From Pandoraea faecigallinarum (GTDB lineage: Bacteria; Pseudomonadota; Gammaproteobacteria; Burkholderiales; Burkholderiaceae), in NCBI RefSeq assembly GCF_001029105.3, contig NZ_CP011807.3, forward strand, positions 2,976,001-3,040,000: a stretch of DNA of 64,000 nucleotides, written 5' to 3'. Below the pieces are notes generated by a model, which was not told the origin of the DNA, did no database searches, and saw nothing but the letters and a program-made list of their open reading frames with translations. The translations under genes were made by a program, and so were the position numbers. This document shows, one piece after another, positions 54,101 through 64,000 of this stretch. How positions within the stretch are numbered: the stretch's first letter is position 1; every line of letters begins with the position of its first letter.

Positions 54101-55267
54101 TTAGGAATGTTGTTGGGTAACGCACGCCGAATGGGGGCGATGCGCGAACCGGTCGACGGCAAATGCATCGATCGGCGTGATGGTCTCGCCGTGGGTGACG
54201 AGATCGGCCAGCACTTCGCCGACACCGGGTGCGAGCAGAAAGCCGCCGCCGGAGAAGCCGAAGGCGTGTACCAGACGCGCAGTCGTGCGACTCATGCCGA
54301 TGACGGGATTGTCGTCCGGGGTCTCGCCTTCCACGCCGCTCCACGTACGAATGAGCAACGCATTGCGCAGCGCCGGGAGCAAGGCGCAAGCCTCGCGCAT
54401 GACGGCGCGCGTGGTGTCGGCCGACGGCTGGGCATACTCGCCGTCGCCGGTACCGCGTCCACCGCCGATCACGCAGTTGCCGCGCTCGACTTGCCGCGCA
54501 TAAACGCCGCCGCCGTACACGCCAAGGCTGTGACCGACGAACTTCGGCAACGGCTCCGTCACCCACATGTTCGGGTAGATGGCATGCATCGGCACGCGCT
54601 CTCCGAACGTGCCGGCGATGTGATTGGCCCATGCGCCGGCGGTATTGAGCAGCCAGTCGCAGCTCACATGCAGGGTCTCGCCCTGCTCGGGCTGCGCCGT
54701 CAGTTGAAAGCGCACGCCGTCATGCGCTACCGAGGTAATCGGGGTGCGTTCGCGAACGTCCGCACCGAGGGCGCGCGCGGCGCGCGCAAAGGCGGGCGAC
54801 ACCAGGCGCGGATTCGCATGGCCGTCGCTCATGCACAGCGAGCCGCCGACGGCGCCCTCACCGAGCCACGGGAAACGCCGGCGGAATTCCGCCCCGCGAA
54901 TCACGGTGGACGTGAGCCCATAGTTCGCCGCCATCGCCGCCCATGCATCGAGCGGTTCGAGATCGCTCTCGCGGCGCGCGAGACGCAGATGGCCCGAGGG
55001 GATGAATTCGCCATCGATGCCGATCAACGCCGGCAGACGATCCCAGACGCGACGCGCACGCATCGCGAGCGGCAATTGCTCTTCGGGGCGGCCCTGACAC
55101 CGCACACCGCCGTAATTCACGCCGCTGGCCTGCGCACCGCAGTAGCGGCGCTCGAACAGCGCCACCTTCAGGCCGCGCTCGGCCAGCGCGCGTGCAGCCG
55201 AGGCGCCAACCAGTCCACCGCCGGCGATCGCCACGTCGTAATGCAAGGTCCCGCGCAGTTCACTCAT
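54101..55267 (-). CDS. FAD-dependent oxidoreductase (DAO family), HcnC-like subunit
   Basis: Flavoprotein of 388 residues of the D-amino-acid-oxidase fold. The FAD motif is VAIAGGGLVGASAARALAERGLKVALFER. The middle carries GSLCMSDGHANPRLV and LLNTAGAWANHIAG, and the C-terminal part GVEGETPDDNPVIGMSR with FGFSGGGFLLAPGVGEVLADLV, typical of the family's FAD/substrate site. It matches the catalytic subunit of HcnABC/OoxAB-type multi-subunit dehydrogenases. It overlaps the next gene by eight bases. The ATG at 55267 (MSELRG) is the start because the FAD fold begins directly after. Confidence 0.88.
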   Translation of the reverse strand: MSELRGTLHYDVAIAGGGLVGASAARALAERGLKVALFERRYCGAQASGVNYGGVRCQGRPEEQLPLAMRARRVWDRLPALIGIDGEFIPSGHLRLARRESDLEPLDAWAAMAANYGLTSTVIRGAEFRRRFPWLGEGAVGGSLCMSDGHANPRLVSPAFARAARALGADVRERTPITSVAHDGVRFQLTAQPEQGETLHVSCDWLLNTAGAWANHIAGTFGERVPMHAIYPNMWVTEPLPKFVGHSLGVYGGGVYARQVERGNCVIGGGRGTGDGEYAQPSADTTRAVMREACALLPALRNALLIRTWSGVEGETPDDNPVIGMSRTTARLVHAFGFSGGGFLLAPGVGEVLADLVTHGETITPIDAFAVDRFAHRPHSACVTQQHS

Positions 55268-56747
55268 CGCGCGCCTCTTCGGGAATGGTCGCAACGTTCT
55301 CGTCGAACAGCATCGGGGCAATCGGAATCGGTTTGATGGGTGCCTGTGCACGCAAACGCCCCACTTGCGCGAGTGCCTGCCCACTCGCCTCGGCGAGCAC
55401 GTGGCAGGCCGCTTCGCCGCACATCCGCCCCTGGCAGCGCCCCATCCCGACACGGGTGAGGGCCTTGAGACGGTTGATTTCGCTCACGCCGTCCACACGC
55501 ACACATTCGCGCAGCGTGCGCGCGCTGATCTCTTCGCACCGGCATACGAGCATGTCGTCCGGCCACCGTGCCGCAGGCGCTTCGGGCAGCGCGAACGCCT
55601 GCTCGATGCCTTCGCGAAAGCGGCGAATGCCGGCGAGCTTGCGCTCGATGCTCGCGGCATCGGGCATGTCCGGCATGGACGGCGCTGCAACGCCAAGGTC
55701 TTCGAGCAGCGCGAGCGCGGCGCGGCGCCCCGCGAGTTCGGCAGCGTCTGCGCCGGCGATCCCCGCACCGTCGCCCGCCAGATAGATGCCCGAGCACGAA
55801 GTGCGCCCGGCCGCGTCGCGCGCCGGGAGCCAGCAACGGTTCAGTTCGTCGAACACGAAGCGGCAACCGGCGAGATCGGCCAGTTGCGTTTCCGGGCGCA
55901 GGCCATACCCCAGACCAACGGCGCTGCATTCGAGCGAATGCTCGCGGCCGTCGCGCAGCCAGCGAATCGCTCGCACACCGGCTGCGCCATCGATATCGTC
56001 GCCCGCCTCGGCACCCTCGATACTGTCGAGCGTCACGCCGTGTTCGACGCGCACGCCGTGCGCGCGCAGCCATCCCACGTAGTAGACGCCCTTGGCGAAC
56101 GTGGACGGCTGACTCAGCAAACGGGGCGTGGCCCTGGCCTGCGCGGCGAACGCGCTGGTGTCGAGCACGGCGGCGACGTTCGCCCCCGCCTTCGCATACT
56201 GATAAGCCACGAGATACAGCAACGGCCCGGTGCCCGCGAACACGACGCGCTCGCCGATTGCGCAGCCCTGCGCCTTGAGCGCAACTTGCGCACCGCCGAG
56301 GGTATACACGCCCGGCAAGGTCCATCCCGGCAAGGGCAGCACGCGGTCGGTGGCACCGCTCGCGATAATCAGATGGCTGAACGGCACCGGCGTTTCACGG
56401 CCCTCATGCATCGTGTGGAGCCGCCGCGGATCGCATGCCCAGACCAGCGTCTCGGGACGATAGTCGACATGCGGCAACAGCGACGACATCGCATTGTGAA
56501 CGGCCTCGGCCTTTGCGGCTTCGAAGCCGTACAGCGTCTGCTTGCTGCGCGTGAAACCGGCGTGTGCCGGCGGCTGACGATAGATCTGGCCGCCCCAGCG
56601 CGGGTTCTCGTCGAGCACGATCGGCCGCAAGCCCGCCGCCACCAGCGTTTGCGCCGCGCGTATCCCCGCCGGCCCCGCGCCGACGATGACAGCATCGGTG
56701 AAGTCGGCACCCTGCCGCGCGGGCGGAGGTCCGGCGCGCTCAATCAT
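55260..56747 (-). CDS. NAD(P)/FAD oxidoreductase with BFD-like [2Fe-2S] domain, HcnB-like subunit
   Basis: A 495-residue flavoprotein. The N-terminal FAD motif is DAVIVGAGPAGIRAAQTLVAAGLRPIVLDE, a second dinucleotide fold is ERVVFAGTGPLLYLVAYQYAKAG, and the C-terminal four-Cys cluster (CRCEEISARTLREC and GMGRCQGRMCG) binds a [2Fe-2S] or similar centre. This is the beta-type subunit of cyanide synthase and opine/hydroxyproline dehydrogenases. It passes electrons from the DAO-type subunit. GGAGG lies eight bases before the ATG at 56747. Overlaps with both neighbours show tight coupling. Confidence 0.88.
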   Translation of the reverse strand: MIERAGPPPARQGADFTDAVIVGAGPAGIRAAQTLVAAGLRPIVLDENPRWGGQIYRQPPAHAGFTRSKQTLYGFEAAKAEAVHNAMSSLLPHVDYRPETLVWACDPRRLHTMHEGRETPVPFSHLIIASGATDRVLPLPGWTLPGVYTLGGAQVALKAQGCAIGERVVFAGTGPLLYLVAYQYAKAGANVAAVLDTSAFAAQARATPRLLSQPSTFAKGVYYVGWLRAHGVRVEHGVTLDSIEGAEAGDDIDGAAGVRAIRWLRDGREHSLECSAVGLGYGLRPETQLADLAGCRFVFDELNRCWLPARDAAGRTSCSGIYLAGDGAGIAGADAAELAGRRAALALLEDLGVAAPSMPDMPDAASIERKLAGIRRFREGIEQAFALPEAPAARWPDDMLVCRCEEISARTLRECVRVDGVSEINRLKALTRVGMGRCQGRMCGEAACHVLAEASGQALAQVGRLRAQAPIKPIPIAPMLFDENVATIPEEARDE

Positions 56748-57177
56748 GCGAGCCTCCAGGCGCGAGTGCGATATGGGTGGCATCGATGGCATCGATGGCA
56801 TCGATGGCATCGGTGGCAAGCGTGACGATGCGCATGCCCGGCTGGACAATCGTCGAGCAGGCACGCAAGCGCGTCAACTGCCTCTCGCCGTGACCGTCTG
56901 ACACTGTCTCGCACCGCACCCAGCAATCCTGACACGCGCCAATCAGGCAAAAGCCCGCGCGAGGCGTGCCGCTGAACTCGCTGAACCGCACATGGCGCTG
57001 ATGCGTGAGGATTGCCGTGAGCAAGGTGTCGCCGGCAAGGGCCTGCACCGGCTCGCCGTCGAGATAGAACGTGACGGGTGCGCGCGACGTTTCGGCCAGA
57101 CGCGTCAGTTGCGCATGACGGGCGGACCGGGCAGGCGCGCGCGGGGCCTGAATCGGAAATTGGGAAGAACGGGACAT
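56740..57177 (-). CDS. Small (2Fe-2S)-binding protein, HcnA-like subunit
   Basis: A 145-residue iron-sulfur protein. The ferredoxin-like cluster motif PRAGFCLIGACQDCWVRCE has Cys-x4-Cys-x2-Cys, with another Cys in LRACSTIV. The fold starts PVTFYLDGEPVQALAGDTLLTAIL. The C terminus contains TDAIDAIDAIDATH, encoded by a 9-bp DNA repeat and unlike the family. The first 30 residues are a Pro/Arg-rich extension of unknown purpose. It precedes the beta subunit with an eight-base overlap. The start is the ATG at 57177. Confidence 0.85.
   Translation of the reverse strand: MSRSSQFPIQAPRAPARSARHAQLTRLAETSRAPVTFYLDGEPVQALAGDTLLTAILTHQRHVRFSEFSGTPRAGFCLIGACQDCWVRCETVSDGHGERQLTRLRACSTIVQPGMRIVTLATDAIDAIDAIDATHIALAPGGSHD
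56780..56821. repeat. 9-bp tandem repeat (CATCGATGG)
   Basis: About four copies of CATCGATGG (last one CATCGGTGG) near the 3' end of the iron-sulfur gene. The unit length is a multiple of three, so it expands or contracts the Asp-Ala-Ile run without shifting the frame. Confidence 0.7.
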
Positions 57178-57197
57178 GGGAGTCGTTGGGCGCGCGT

Positions 57198-57992
57198 TCA
57201 GTGCTGACCGATCAGAATGCGGTTCAGGCCGTAGATGCGGTCGAGCAGCAGCATCGCGCCGAGCGTCACGGCGATCACGAGCGCCGAGACGGACGCCATC
57301 ATGGGATCGATCGATTCGGTCGCGTACATGTACATGCGCACCGGTAGCGTCACGGTCTGCGGCGCCGTCAGGAAGACCGACATCGTCAACTCGTCGAAGC
57401 TGTTGATGAACGCAAGCAGCCAGCCGCCGGTAATGCCGGGCAGAATCATCGGCATGGTCACGCGGCGAAAGGTGGTCCACGACCCGGCACCGAGCGAGGC
57501 CGCGGCGTTTTCGACGCTGCGGTCCAGCCCGCTGATCGACGCGAGCACGAGACGCATGATGAACGGCGTCACGACGATCATATGCGCGAAGACGAGTGCG
57601 CCGAACGAGCCGGTCACGCCCAGCATCGCAAAGAAGCGAAGCAGCGCGATACCGAGCACCAGCCCCGGAATCACCAGTGGCGAGAGCAGCAGACCGTTGA
57701 GAAAGTTGCGTCCCGGAAAGCGCGAGCGGCCGATGGCCAGTGCGGCGGGCAATGCCAGCGCGAGCGAGAGCGTGGCCGAGATGAACGCGAGCTTCAGACT
57801 GGTGAAGAACGACGCGACGAAATCGGGATAGTCGAGAATCGCGCGGAACCAGCGCAGCGAAATGCCTCGCGTGGGCAGCGAGAGTGTCTGCTCCGGCGTG
57901 AACGCGACCAGCACCACGATAATCATCGGGGCGAGCACAAAGAGAATGACGAGCGCATGAAACGCGAGCGCCAGAGGACTGTTTTTACGCAT
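57198..57992 (-). CDS. ABC transporter permease (PotC-like)
   Basis: Inner-membrane permease of 264 residues with six hydrophobic helices. The EAA-type loop is VENAAASLGAGSWTTFRRVTMPMILPGITGGWLLAFINSFDELT. It sits 31 bases after the PotB-like permease and before the iron-sulfur gene. The start is the ATG at 57992 (MRKNSPLALAFHAL); a longer frame upstream overlaps the previous gene. The two permeases, ATPase and binding protein form one importer of the polyamine/iron class. Confidence 0.9.
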   Translation of the reverse strand: MRKNSPLALAFHALVILFVLAPMIIVVLVAFTPEQTLSLPTRGISLRWFRAILDYPDFVASFFTSLKLAFISATLSLALALPAALAIGRSRFPGRNFLNGLLLSPLVIPGLVLGIALLRFFAMLGVTGSFGALVFAHMIVVTPFIMRLVLASISGLDRSVENAAASLGAGSWTTFRRVTMPMILPGITGGWLLAFINSFDELTMSVFLTAPQTVTLPVRMYMYATESIDPMMASVSALVIAVTLGAMLLLDRIYGLNRILIGQH

Positions 57993-58023
57993 GATGGCGA
58001 ATGAGTTCTGTTCTGCGGTGGCC

Positions 58024-58921
58024 TTAGCCCATGCTTCGCGAATAACGGCGATCGAGCACACGGTAGTACGTGAGCATCACGATCAGATTCGCCACGAGCA
58101 ACAGCACGGCGATGGTGGCGCCCAGCGGCCAGTTCAGCGAACTGAGGAACTGGTCGTACACGGCCGTGGCCGCGACCTTCAAACGGCGTCCGCCCAGCAG
58201 GCTCGGAATGGCGAAGGCGCTGGCCGACAGGCCGAAGACCATCAGGCTGCCCGACAGAATCCCCGGCACGAGTTGCGGCAGCACGATACGGCGCAGTGTG
58301 GTCGCGGGCGAGGCCATGAGCGAGAGCGCGGCATTCTCCGTTTGCGGATCGAGGCGTTGCAGCGACGTCCATACCGGAATCACCATGAACGGCAGCATCA
58401 CGTGCGCGAGCGCCACCACGATGGCGAAGTTCGTGTACTCCATCTTGTACGGCCCCATGCCGACCAGTTCGAACGCCTGATTGATCAGGCCGCCCGAACT
58501 CAGCAACATGCTCCAGCCGAACGCGCGCACCACGATCGACACGAGCAGCGGCGAGAGAATCACCAGTAGAAAGAGCGAGCGCCACGGATCGCCCATGCGC
58601 GAGAGTACGTAGGCTTCGAACGTCCCCACGACAGCGCAGATCGCCGTGACGGTGAGCGAGATGCCGAACGTGCGCAGGAAGATCGTGTGGAAGTACGCGT
58701 CGAACAGCACTTCCTTGTAGTTCTCGAACTGGAATGCGGCAATGGGACCGCTCGCCGGGTCGAACTGATAGAACGTGAGCGCGAGCGTCATGAGCAACGG
58801 AATGAGCACCAGCGCCACGAACAGCAGCATGGCCGGCGCGCTCATCACCCACATCGGCGCATAGGCCTGCCACGGCGCGCGCGCCGCCGGTGCGGCGCCG
58901 GTACGCGGGACTTGAAGCGTC

Positions 58922-58929
<8 letters not shown>
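58024..58929 (-). CDS. ABC transporter permease (PotB-like)
   Basis: Inner-membrane permease of 301 residues with six hydrophobic helices after a ~25-residue cytoplasmic tail. The EAA loop is LDPQTENAALSLMASPATTLRRIVLPQLVPGILSGSLMVF. Start at the ATG at 58929 (MAETLQV), which overlaps the ATPase gene stop by eight bases. The upper end of the frame is open further but overlaps the ATPase. It is the partner of the 57198 permease. Confidence 0.9.
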
Positions 58930-60016
<1,087 letters not shown>

Positions 60017-60102
60017 GGTCACTACCTTTGGGCACGCACGCGCCACATGAAATGCAATTGCCTCGAACAGTAGCGAGCCAAATTGCACGCCGCAAGATAA
60101 CG

Positions 60103-60119
60103 ATTCCATGAAACGAGAT
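60103..60119. promoter_or_regulatory. IclR operator candidate, site C
   Basis: ATTCCATGAAACGAGAT; its complement ATCTCGTTTCATGGAAT matches site B at 15 of 17 positions. It lies 87 bp upstream of the ATPase gene. Confidence 0.55.
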
Positions 60120-60132
60120 AAATTTTCAGATT

Positions 60133-60149
60133 ATTTCGTTTGATGGAAT
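60133..60149. promoter_or_regulatory. IclR operator candidate, site B
   Basis: ATTTCGTTTGATGGAAT, an imperfect palindrome matching site A at 15 of 17 positions, in the centre of the divergent region. Confidence 0.55.
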
Positions 60150-60283
60150 ATTAAACAGCGAGACGTGCACTTTTCTTTCGCGTCACCGTCTCGGGATAAT
60201 CCCTAACTTATGACATTTATTGGCTATTTCCTCGGCTTCCAGAGTTTCGCGCCAGTTTCCAAGTCACAATGCCTTGCTGTAGT

Positions 60284-60300
60284 ATTCCGTTTGACGGAAT
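60284..60300. promoter_or_regulatory. IclR operator candidate, site A
   Basis: ATTCCGTTTGACGGAAT has perfect ATTCCG / CGGAAT arms. It ends 13 bp before the regulator start codon, so binding there should repress the regulator's own gene. Confidence 0.65.
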
Positions 60301-60313
60301 ATTCGAGACCCTG

Positions 60314-61192
60314 ATGAGCACCTCCGATTCATTAAGCCGCGCCGCAACGAAGGACGTGTCGCCGTCGGAATCCGCCGGCGCGGGCATTCTGCAACGCACT
60401 TTTGCCGTGATTCGCGCGCTGGGTGTCGCCAAACCCGGAGGCGAGCGCGTCACGCATATCGCCAAGGCCGTCGGCCTGAGTCAGGCGACGGTGCACCGGA
60501 TCCTTCATGCGCTCATCGCCGAGCAGGTCGTGGAACAGGACGAGACGTCGAAGCTGTACCGGCTGAGCATCGATTTCTTCGCGATGGCCGCCCAGGCGGG
60601 TAATCCCAGCGGCATGCGCACGCTGTGCCGCCCCTCGTTGCTGCGCCTTTGCGCGAGTCTGGGCGACACGATCTTCCTGCTCGTGCGCAGCAGCTTCGAC
60701 GCTGTCTGCCTCGACATGTGCGAAGGTCCCTTCCCCATTCGCTCGTTCACCGGCGATATCGGCGGGCGCGTGGCGCTGGGCGTCGGTCAGGGCAGTCTGG
60801 CAATCCTCGCGTTCCTGCCGGAGGCCGAGCGCGAGGAGATCATTCGCTTCAATGTGCCGCGCCTGCGCGGTTACGGGGTGCTCGACGAAGTCTATCTGCG
60901 CACCGAGATCGAGCGGGTACGCCAGTTGGGCTATGCAGGCAGTAACAGCGGCGTGCTCGACGGCATGGCCGGTGTGGCCGTGCCGGTGTTCGATCGCACC
61001 GGCCACGCGGTCGCTGCGTTGAGCGTGGGCACACTGGCCGCGCGGCTGTCGCAGGACCGTCTGCCGATGGTGGTGGAGTTGCTCAGACGTCAGGCCGAAG
61101 TCATCGGCCCGCAGACCAATCCGTTCGATGTGGCGATGCGCCGCCCCATGCACGGACTCACACGGGCGCTGACGACCGAACCGCTGGCCTGA
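60314..61192 (+). CDS. IclR-family transcriptional regulator
   Basis: Regulator of 292 residues. The winged HTH is GILQRTFAVIRALGVAKPGGERVTHIAKAVGLSQATVHRILHALIAEQVVEQ (about residues 22-75), followed by the IclR ligand-binding domain with RSSFDAVCLDMCEGPFPIRSFTGDIGGRVALGVGQGSLAILAFLP and GYAGSNSGVLDGMAGVAVPVFD. The ATG at 60314 follows TGATG. It is divergent to the importer/oxidase unit and separated from it by a region with three matching palindromic sites. It most likely controls that unit in response to its substrate (inference). Confidence 0.92.
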   Translation: MSTSDSLSRAATKDVSPSESAGAGILQRTFAVIRALGVAKPGGERVTHIAKAVGLSQATVHRILHALIAEQVVEQDETSKLYRLSIDFFAMAAQAGNPSGMRTLCRPSLLRLCASLGDTIFLLVRSSFDAVCLDMCEGPFPIRSFTGDIGGRVALGVGQGSLAILAFLPEAEREEIIRFNVPRLRGYGVLDEVYLRTEIERVRQLGYAGSNSGVLDGMAGVAVPVFDRTGHAVAALSVGTLAARLSQDRLPMVVELLRRQAEVIGPQTNPFDVAMRRPMHGLTRALTTEPLA

Positions 61193-61642
61193 ATGTGTCT
61201 GTTTCACGGCGCCCGGCGGTCGACTTCCGATCGCGGCCTGCGCAGCGTCGCGCAGTCCCGGGCGAATGGAGATGAGGACAGGGACGGAGACCGGGAGGGG
61301 GACCGGGATGGGGACCGGACTGGGACGAACGCATGAAATACTGCGCTCACATCTGATCCGGCACGCGCTCCCCGCACCGTGCCGTTTGCACGGCCCGCAG
61401 CTGACCCTGCGGGCCGCCTTTTTCGGCACTCGCCCGCCGCGCGATCATGGAACGCCCGATGGCGTGCGAGTGGCGCCAACAGCGTCCGGGCGTCGGGTTT
61501 GCCAAGTGGCGCCGGGCGCGGCAGAATTGACAGCGTTGCCGACGTCTTCGATCGGGAGTCGACCTGGTTGCGTAGCCGGTCGCCATCGATGCCGCCGGCA
61601 CTGCTGCCGTCCACCCGCTGGCCGCTGCCCAACCATCGCGAC
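61193..61642. other. Gap of 450 bp after the IclR gene
   Basis: Contains a G-rich imperfect repeat (about 61265-61330, GGGACCGG-type units), a strong terminator at 61390-61424 and no supported gene. The frame that crosses into the next gene before 61643 includes the terminator and is not coding. Confidence 0.5.
61390..61424 (+). terminator. Rho-independent terminator
   Basis: Stem GGCCCGCAG / CTGCGGGCC with loop CTGACC, followed by GCCTTTTTC. Confidence 0.85.
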
Positions 61643-62782
61643 ATGACTGCATCCAATGCCCGTTCACCCGAATCACCCGGTCCACACGATTCATACGGTT
61701 CGCCAGGTCGATCCGGTCTTGACGACGCCCGCCCGCGTCAGCCCCGTGTGATGCCCTCCCCGCCTGCCCGCACCTCCGGCATGTTCGGCGTGGGGCTCGA
61801 CGAGGCCGAGCGCCTCGCCGCCCTTCGCCGCTACGAGATTCTGGACACGCCGCCCGAGCCCGCCTTCGAGCGCATCGTGCGGCTTGCGTCGTATGTGATG
61901 GGAGTCCCCATCTCGCTGATTTCGCTGATCGACGAGTCGCGTCAGTGGTTCAAGTCGAAGCGCGGCATCAATGCCACACAGACGCCGCGCTCGATGGCCT
62001 TCTGCACGCACGCCATTCTTGGCGACGACGTGCTCGTCGTGCCGGATGCCCGTGCCGACCGGCGCTTCGCCGACAATCCGCTGGTGACCGGCGATCCGAA
62101 CATCCGTTTCTATGCGGGCGCGCCATTGCGCACGCCCGAGGGCCATCGGCTGGGCACCTTGTGCGTCATCGACCGCCGTCCCCACGATCTGGACGACGAA
62201 AAACGCGGCCTGCTCGCGGACCTGTCGGCCCTCGTGGTGGACGAACTGGAATTGCGACGCGTGAACCGGGTCCTGGGTGACATGGCGATGCGCGACGGCC
62301 TGACCGGCCTGCTCAACCGACGCGCCTTCCTGATGCAGGCCGATCGCCTGTTCGTCGCTGCGCGCGCGCAGCAGCGCCGCCTGTCGGTCCTCATGCTCGA
62401 CATCGATCATTTCAAGGTCATCAACGATACGTGGGGACATGCCATCGGCGATCGCGTCATCGTGGAGCTGACGCTGGTCTTGCGGGCCGCGCTGCGCAAG
62501 AGTACTGTGATCGGCCGTCTGGGCGGCGAGGAGTTCGCCGTGCTGCTGCCCGAGACCGACGCACAACGTGCCGTGCAGGCCGCGGAGCGCCTGCTCGCCG
62601 CGATTGGCGATGCGAGCGTGCCGGGCCCGAACGGAGCTGCCGGACCGGTGCGCTTCTCCGCCAGCGTGGGGGTGGGCAGCCTCGGCTCCGACGACGCCGA
62701 TTTCGGCACCCTGCTGCAACGCGCCGACCGGGCGCTTTATGCGGCAAAGCAGGCCGGCCGCAATCGCGTGGCCGTGCTGTGA
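61643..62782 (+). CDS. Soluble GAF-GGDEF diguanylate cyclase
   Basis: A 379-residue soluble protein. The GAF domain (about 60-200) has the phrases LASYVMGVPISLISLIDESRQWFKSKRG, RSMAFCTHAILGDDVLVVPDA and FYAGAPLRTPEGHRLGTLCVID. The GGDEF domain has DGLTGLLNRRAFLMQADRLF and the active site RLGGEEF at 294-298, so it should be active. The RxxD inhibitory site is missing (RKST instead), so product inhibition is not expected. The start ATG at 61643 (MTASNARS) lies after a terminator; there is no clear ribosome site and the first ~40 residues are low complexity, so a later ATG (61742-61780 region) is possible. Confidence 0.87.
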   Translation: MTASNARSPESPGPHDSYGSPGRSGLDDARPRQPRVMPSPPARTSGMFGVGLDEAERLAALRRYEILDTPPEPAFERIVRLASYVMGVPISLISLIDESRQWFKSKRGINATQTPRSMAFCTHAILGDDVLVVPDARADRRFADNPLVTGDPNIRFYAGAPLRTPEGHRLGTLCVIDRRPHDLDDEKRGLLADLSALVVDELELRRVNRVLGDMAMRDGLTGLLNRRAFLMQADRLFVAARAQQRRLSVLMLDIDHFKVINDTWGHAIGDRVIVELTLVLRAALRKSTVIGRLGGEEFAVLLPETDAQRAVQAAERLLAAIGDASVPGPNGAAGPVRFSASVGVGSLGSDDADFGTLLQRADRALYAAKQAGRNRVAVL

Positions 62783-62814
62783 CATCCATCCGGTATTGAC
62801 ACGGGCGCAAAGCA

Positions 62815-63393
<579 letters not shown>

Positions 63394-63533
63394 GCCGCGG
63401 CGGGCCGGGCATGGCGCGACCGACGGCCGGCGACGCGCGAAACCTGCGACCTCGCGCCGGTTGCACAGCAAGGCGCCAGGTCGAACGATGTTAGTCGACG
63501 CGCCTCGGCTTTTTACGTAGTATCCGCCCCACT

Positions 63534-63752
63534 ATGCAAAACCTGACCTTTGAACTGACGGGCGAATTCGTCGCCCTTAACGACCTGCTCAAGCTCACCG
63601 GCGTCGTCGACTCGGGCGGTGCGGGCAAAGTGCTGGTGGCCAACGGCGACGTCACGGTCGACGGCCAGCTCGAAACCCGCAAGACCTGCAAGATCCGCGC
63701 GGGTCAGACGGTCGCCGTAGGCGGCATCCGCATTCGCGTCAAAGGCGCTTGA
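63534..63752 (+). CDS. RNA-binding S4-domain protein (YbcJ type)
   Basis: A 72-residue protein that is essentially one S4 domain: FVALNDLLKLTGVVDSGGAGKVLVANGDVTVDGQLETRKTCKIRAGQTVAV. It matches the small YbcJ family, whose members bind RNA in vitro; role in the cell is unknown. The ATG at 63534 is not preceded by a strong ribosome site, but the length and sequence fit exactly. Confidence 0.9.
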   Translation: MQNLTFELTGEFVALNDLLKLTGVVDSGGAGKVLVANGDVTVDGQLETRKTCKIRAGQTVAVGGIRIRVKGA

Positions 63753-63980
63753 GCGCGGCGAACGCCGCCAATACCGTCAGACATCCGCTTTTCCTTCATC
63801 GCTTCGTCTGTTTTCGCTTCGTCTGTTTCCGCTGCCCGGCAGCGCATCGGCGTCCGATGCTCTCCCGGTTTCTCCCATGTGAGCCTGCCCTCGCAGGTCG
63901 CTATACTTGAAAGCGATTTTGGCGTGTCTGTCCCCGTCACACCCGACAATGTCCGCAGGACATCCGAGGAGGCCCTTGCG

Positions 63981-64000
63981 ATGGTCGTGCCCGGTTCACC
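63981..64000 (+). CDS. Start of a further gene (cut by the window edge)
   Basis: An ATG at 63981 has GAGGAGG upstream at a normal spacing, so a gene probably starts here. Only six codons (MVVPGS) are visible, so it cannot be identified. Confidence 0.45.

Overview
The window is high-GC DNA with short intergenic gaps. Its gene content points to a betaproteobacterium of the family Burkholderiaceae: an odhA-odhB-lpdA-zapE operon, a DUF2849/sulfite-reductase fusion followed by a DUF934 gene, tandem DUF2147 genes, and Tad/Flp pilus genes beside glycine-rich lipoproteins. Pandoraea is my best guess; this rests on remembered gene content, not on a search.

Layout. 0-2.7 kb is the end of a leftward Tad/Flp (type IVb) pilus locus: cpaB (cut by the window edge), tadE, cpaA and two flp pilin genes. 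2.7-3.7 kb has no large gene but carries two near-identical sigma-54 promoter sequences, both reading rightwards, and a cluster of CGTTAC direct and inverted repeats. The second promoter leads into 3.7-9.4 kb: a small ORF, three paralogous glycine-rich lipoproteins, and a MarR-type regulator lying between the second and third. 9.4-13.6 kb holds an orphan class-3 lipase, two DUF2147 proteins, a DUF2939 protein and a small secreted protein. 13.6-20.6 kb is the 2-oxoglutarate dehydrogenase operon with zapE. 21-25 kb is cysJI (NADPH sulfite reductase). 25-32.7 kb has a chemotaxis receptor, a TPR protein, a LysE exporter, penicillin-binding protein 1A and azlCD. An intact IS1182-type element (32.7-34.3 kb) sits in the terminator shared by azlD and gshA. 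34.3-39 kb has gshA, a TauE/SafE permease and an acyl-CoA synthetase.

A tRNA-Pro(GGG) at 39.3 kb is followed by a gene-poor, lower-GC accessory stretch to about 43 kb, with two orphan secreted proteins and a frameshifted Wzz-like protein. 43-49 kb mixes small orphan genes with a second sulfite reductase operon (DUF2849-CysI fusion plus DUF934). That operon's upstream intergenic region contains a very good LexA-like box in front of a small unknown protein. 48.9-53 kb is a signalling cluster: LuxR-type regulator, diguanylate cyclase, DUF1275 membrane protein and BLUF photoreceptor. 53-61.2 kb is a catabolic unit: a spermidine/putrescine-class ABC importer, a three-subunit HcnABC-like oxidase and a divergent IclR regulator, with three matching operator sequences in the divergent region. 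61.6-64 kb has a GAF-GGDEF protein, a TMEM175-type channel, an S4-domain protein and the first codons of another gene.

Most likely new biology: the sigma-54-driven lipoprotein array beside the Flp pilus genes, the LexA-like-box-controlled small protein at 48.0 kb, and the IclR-controlled importer/oxidase unit, whose substrate is not obvious.
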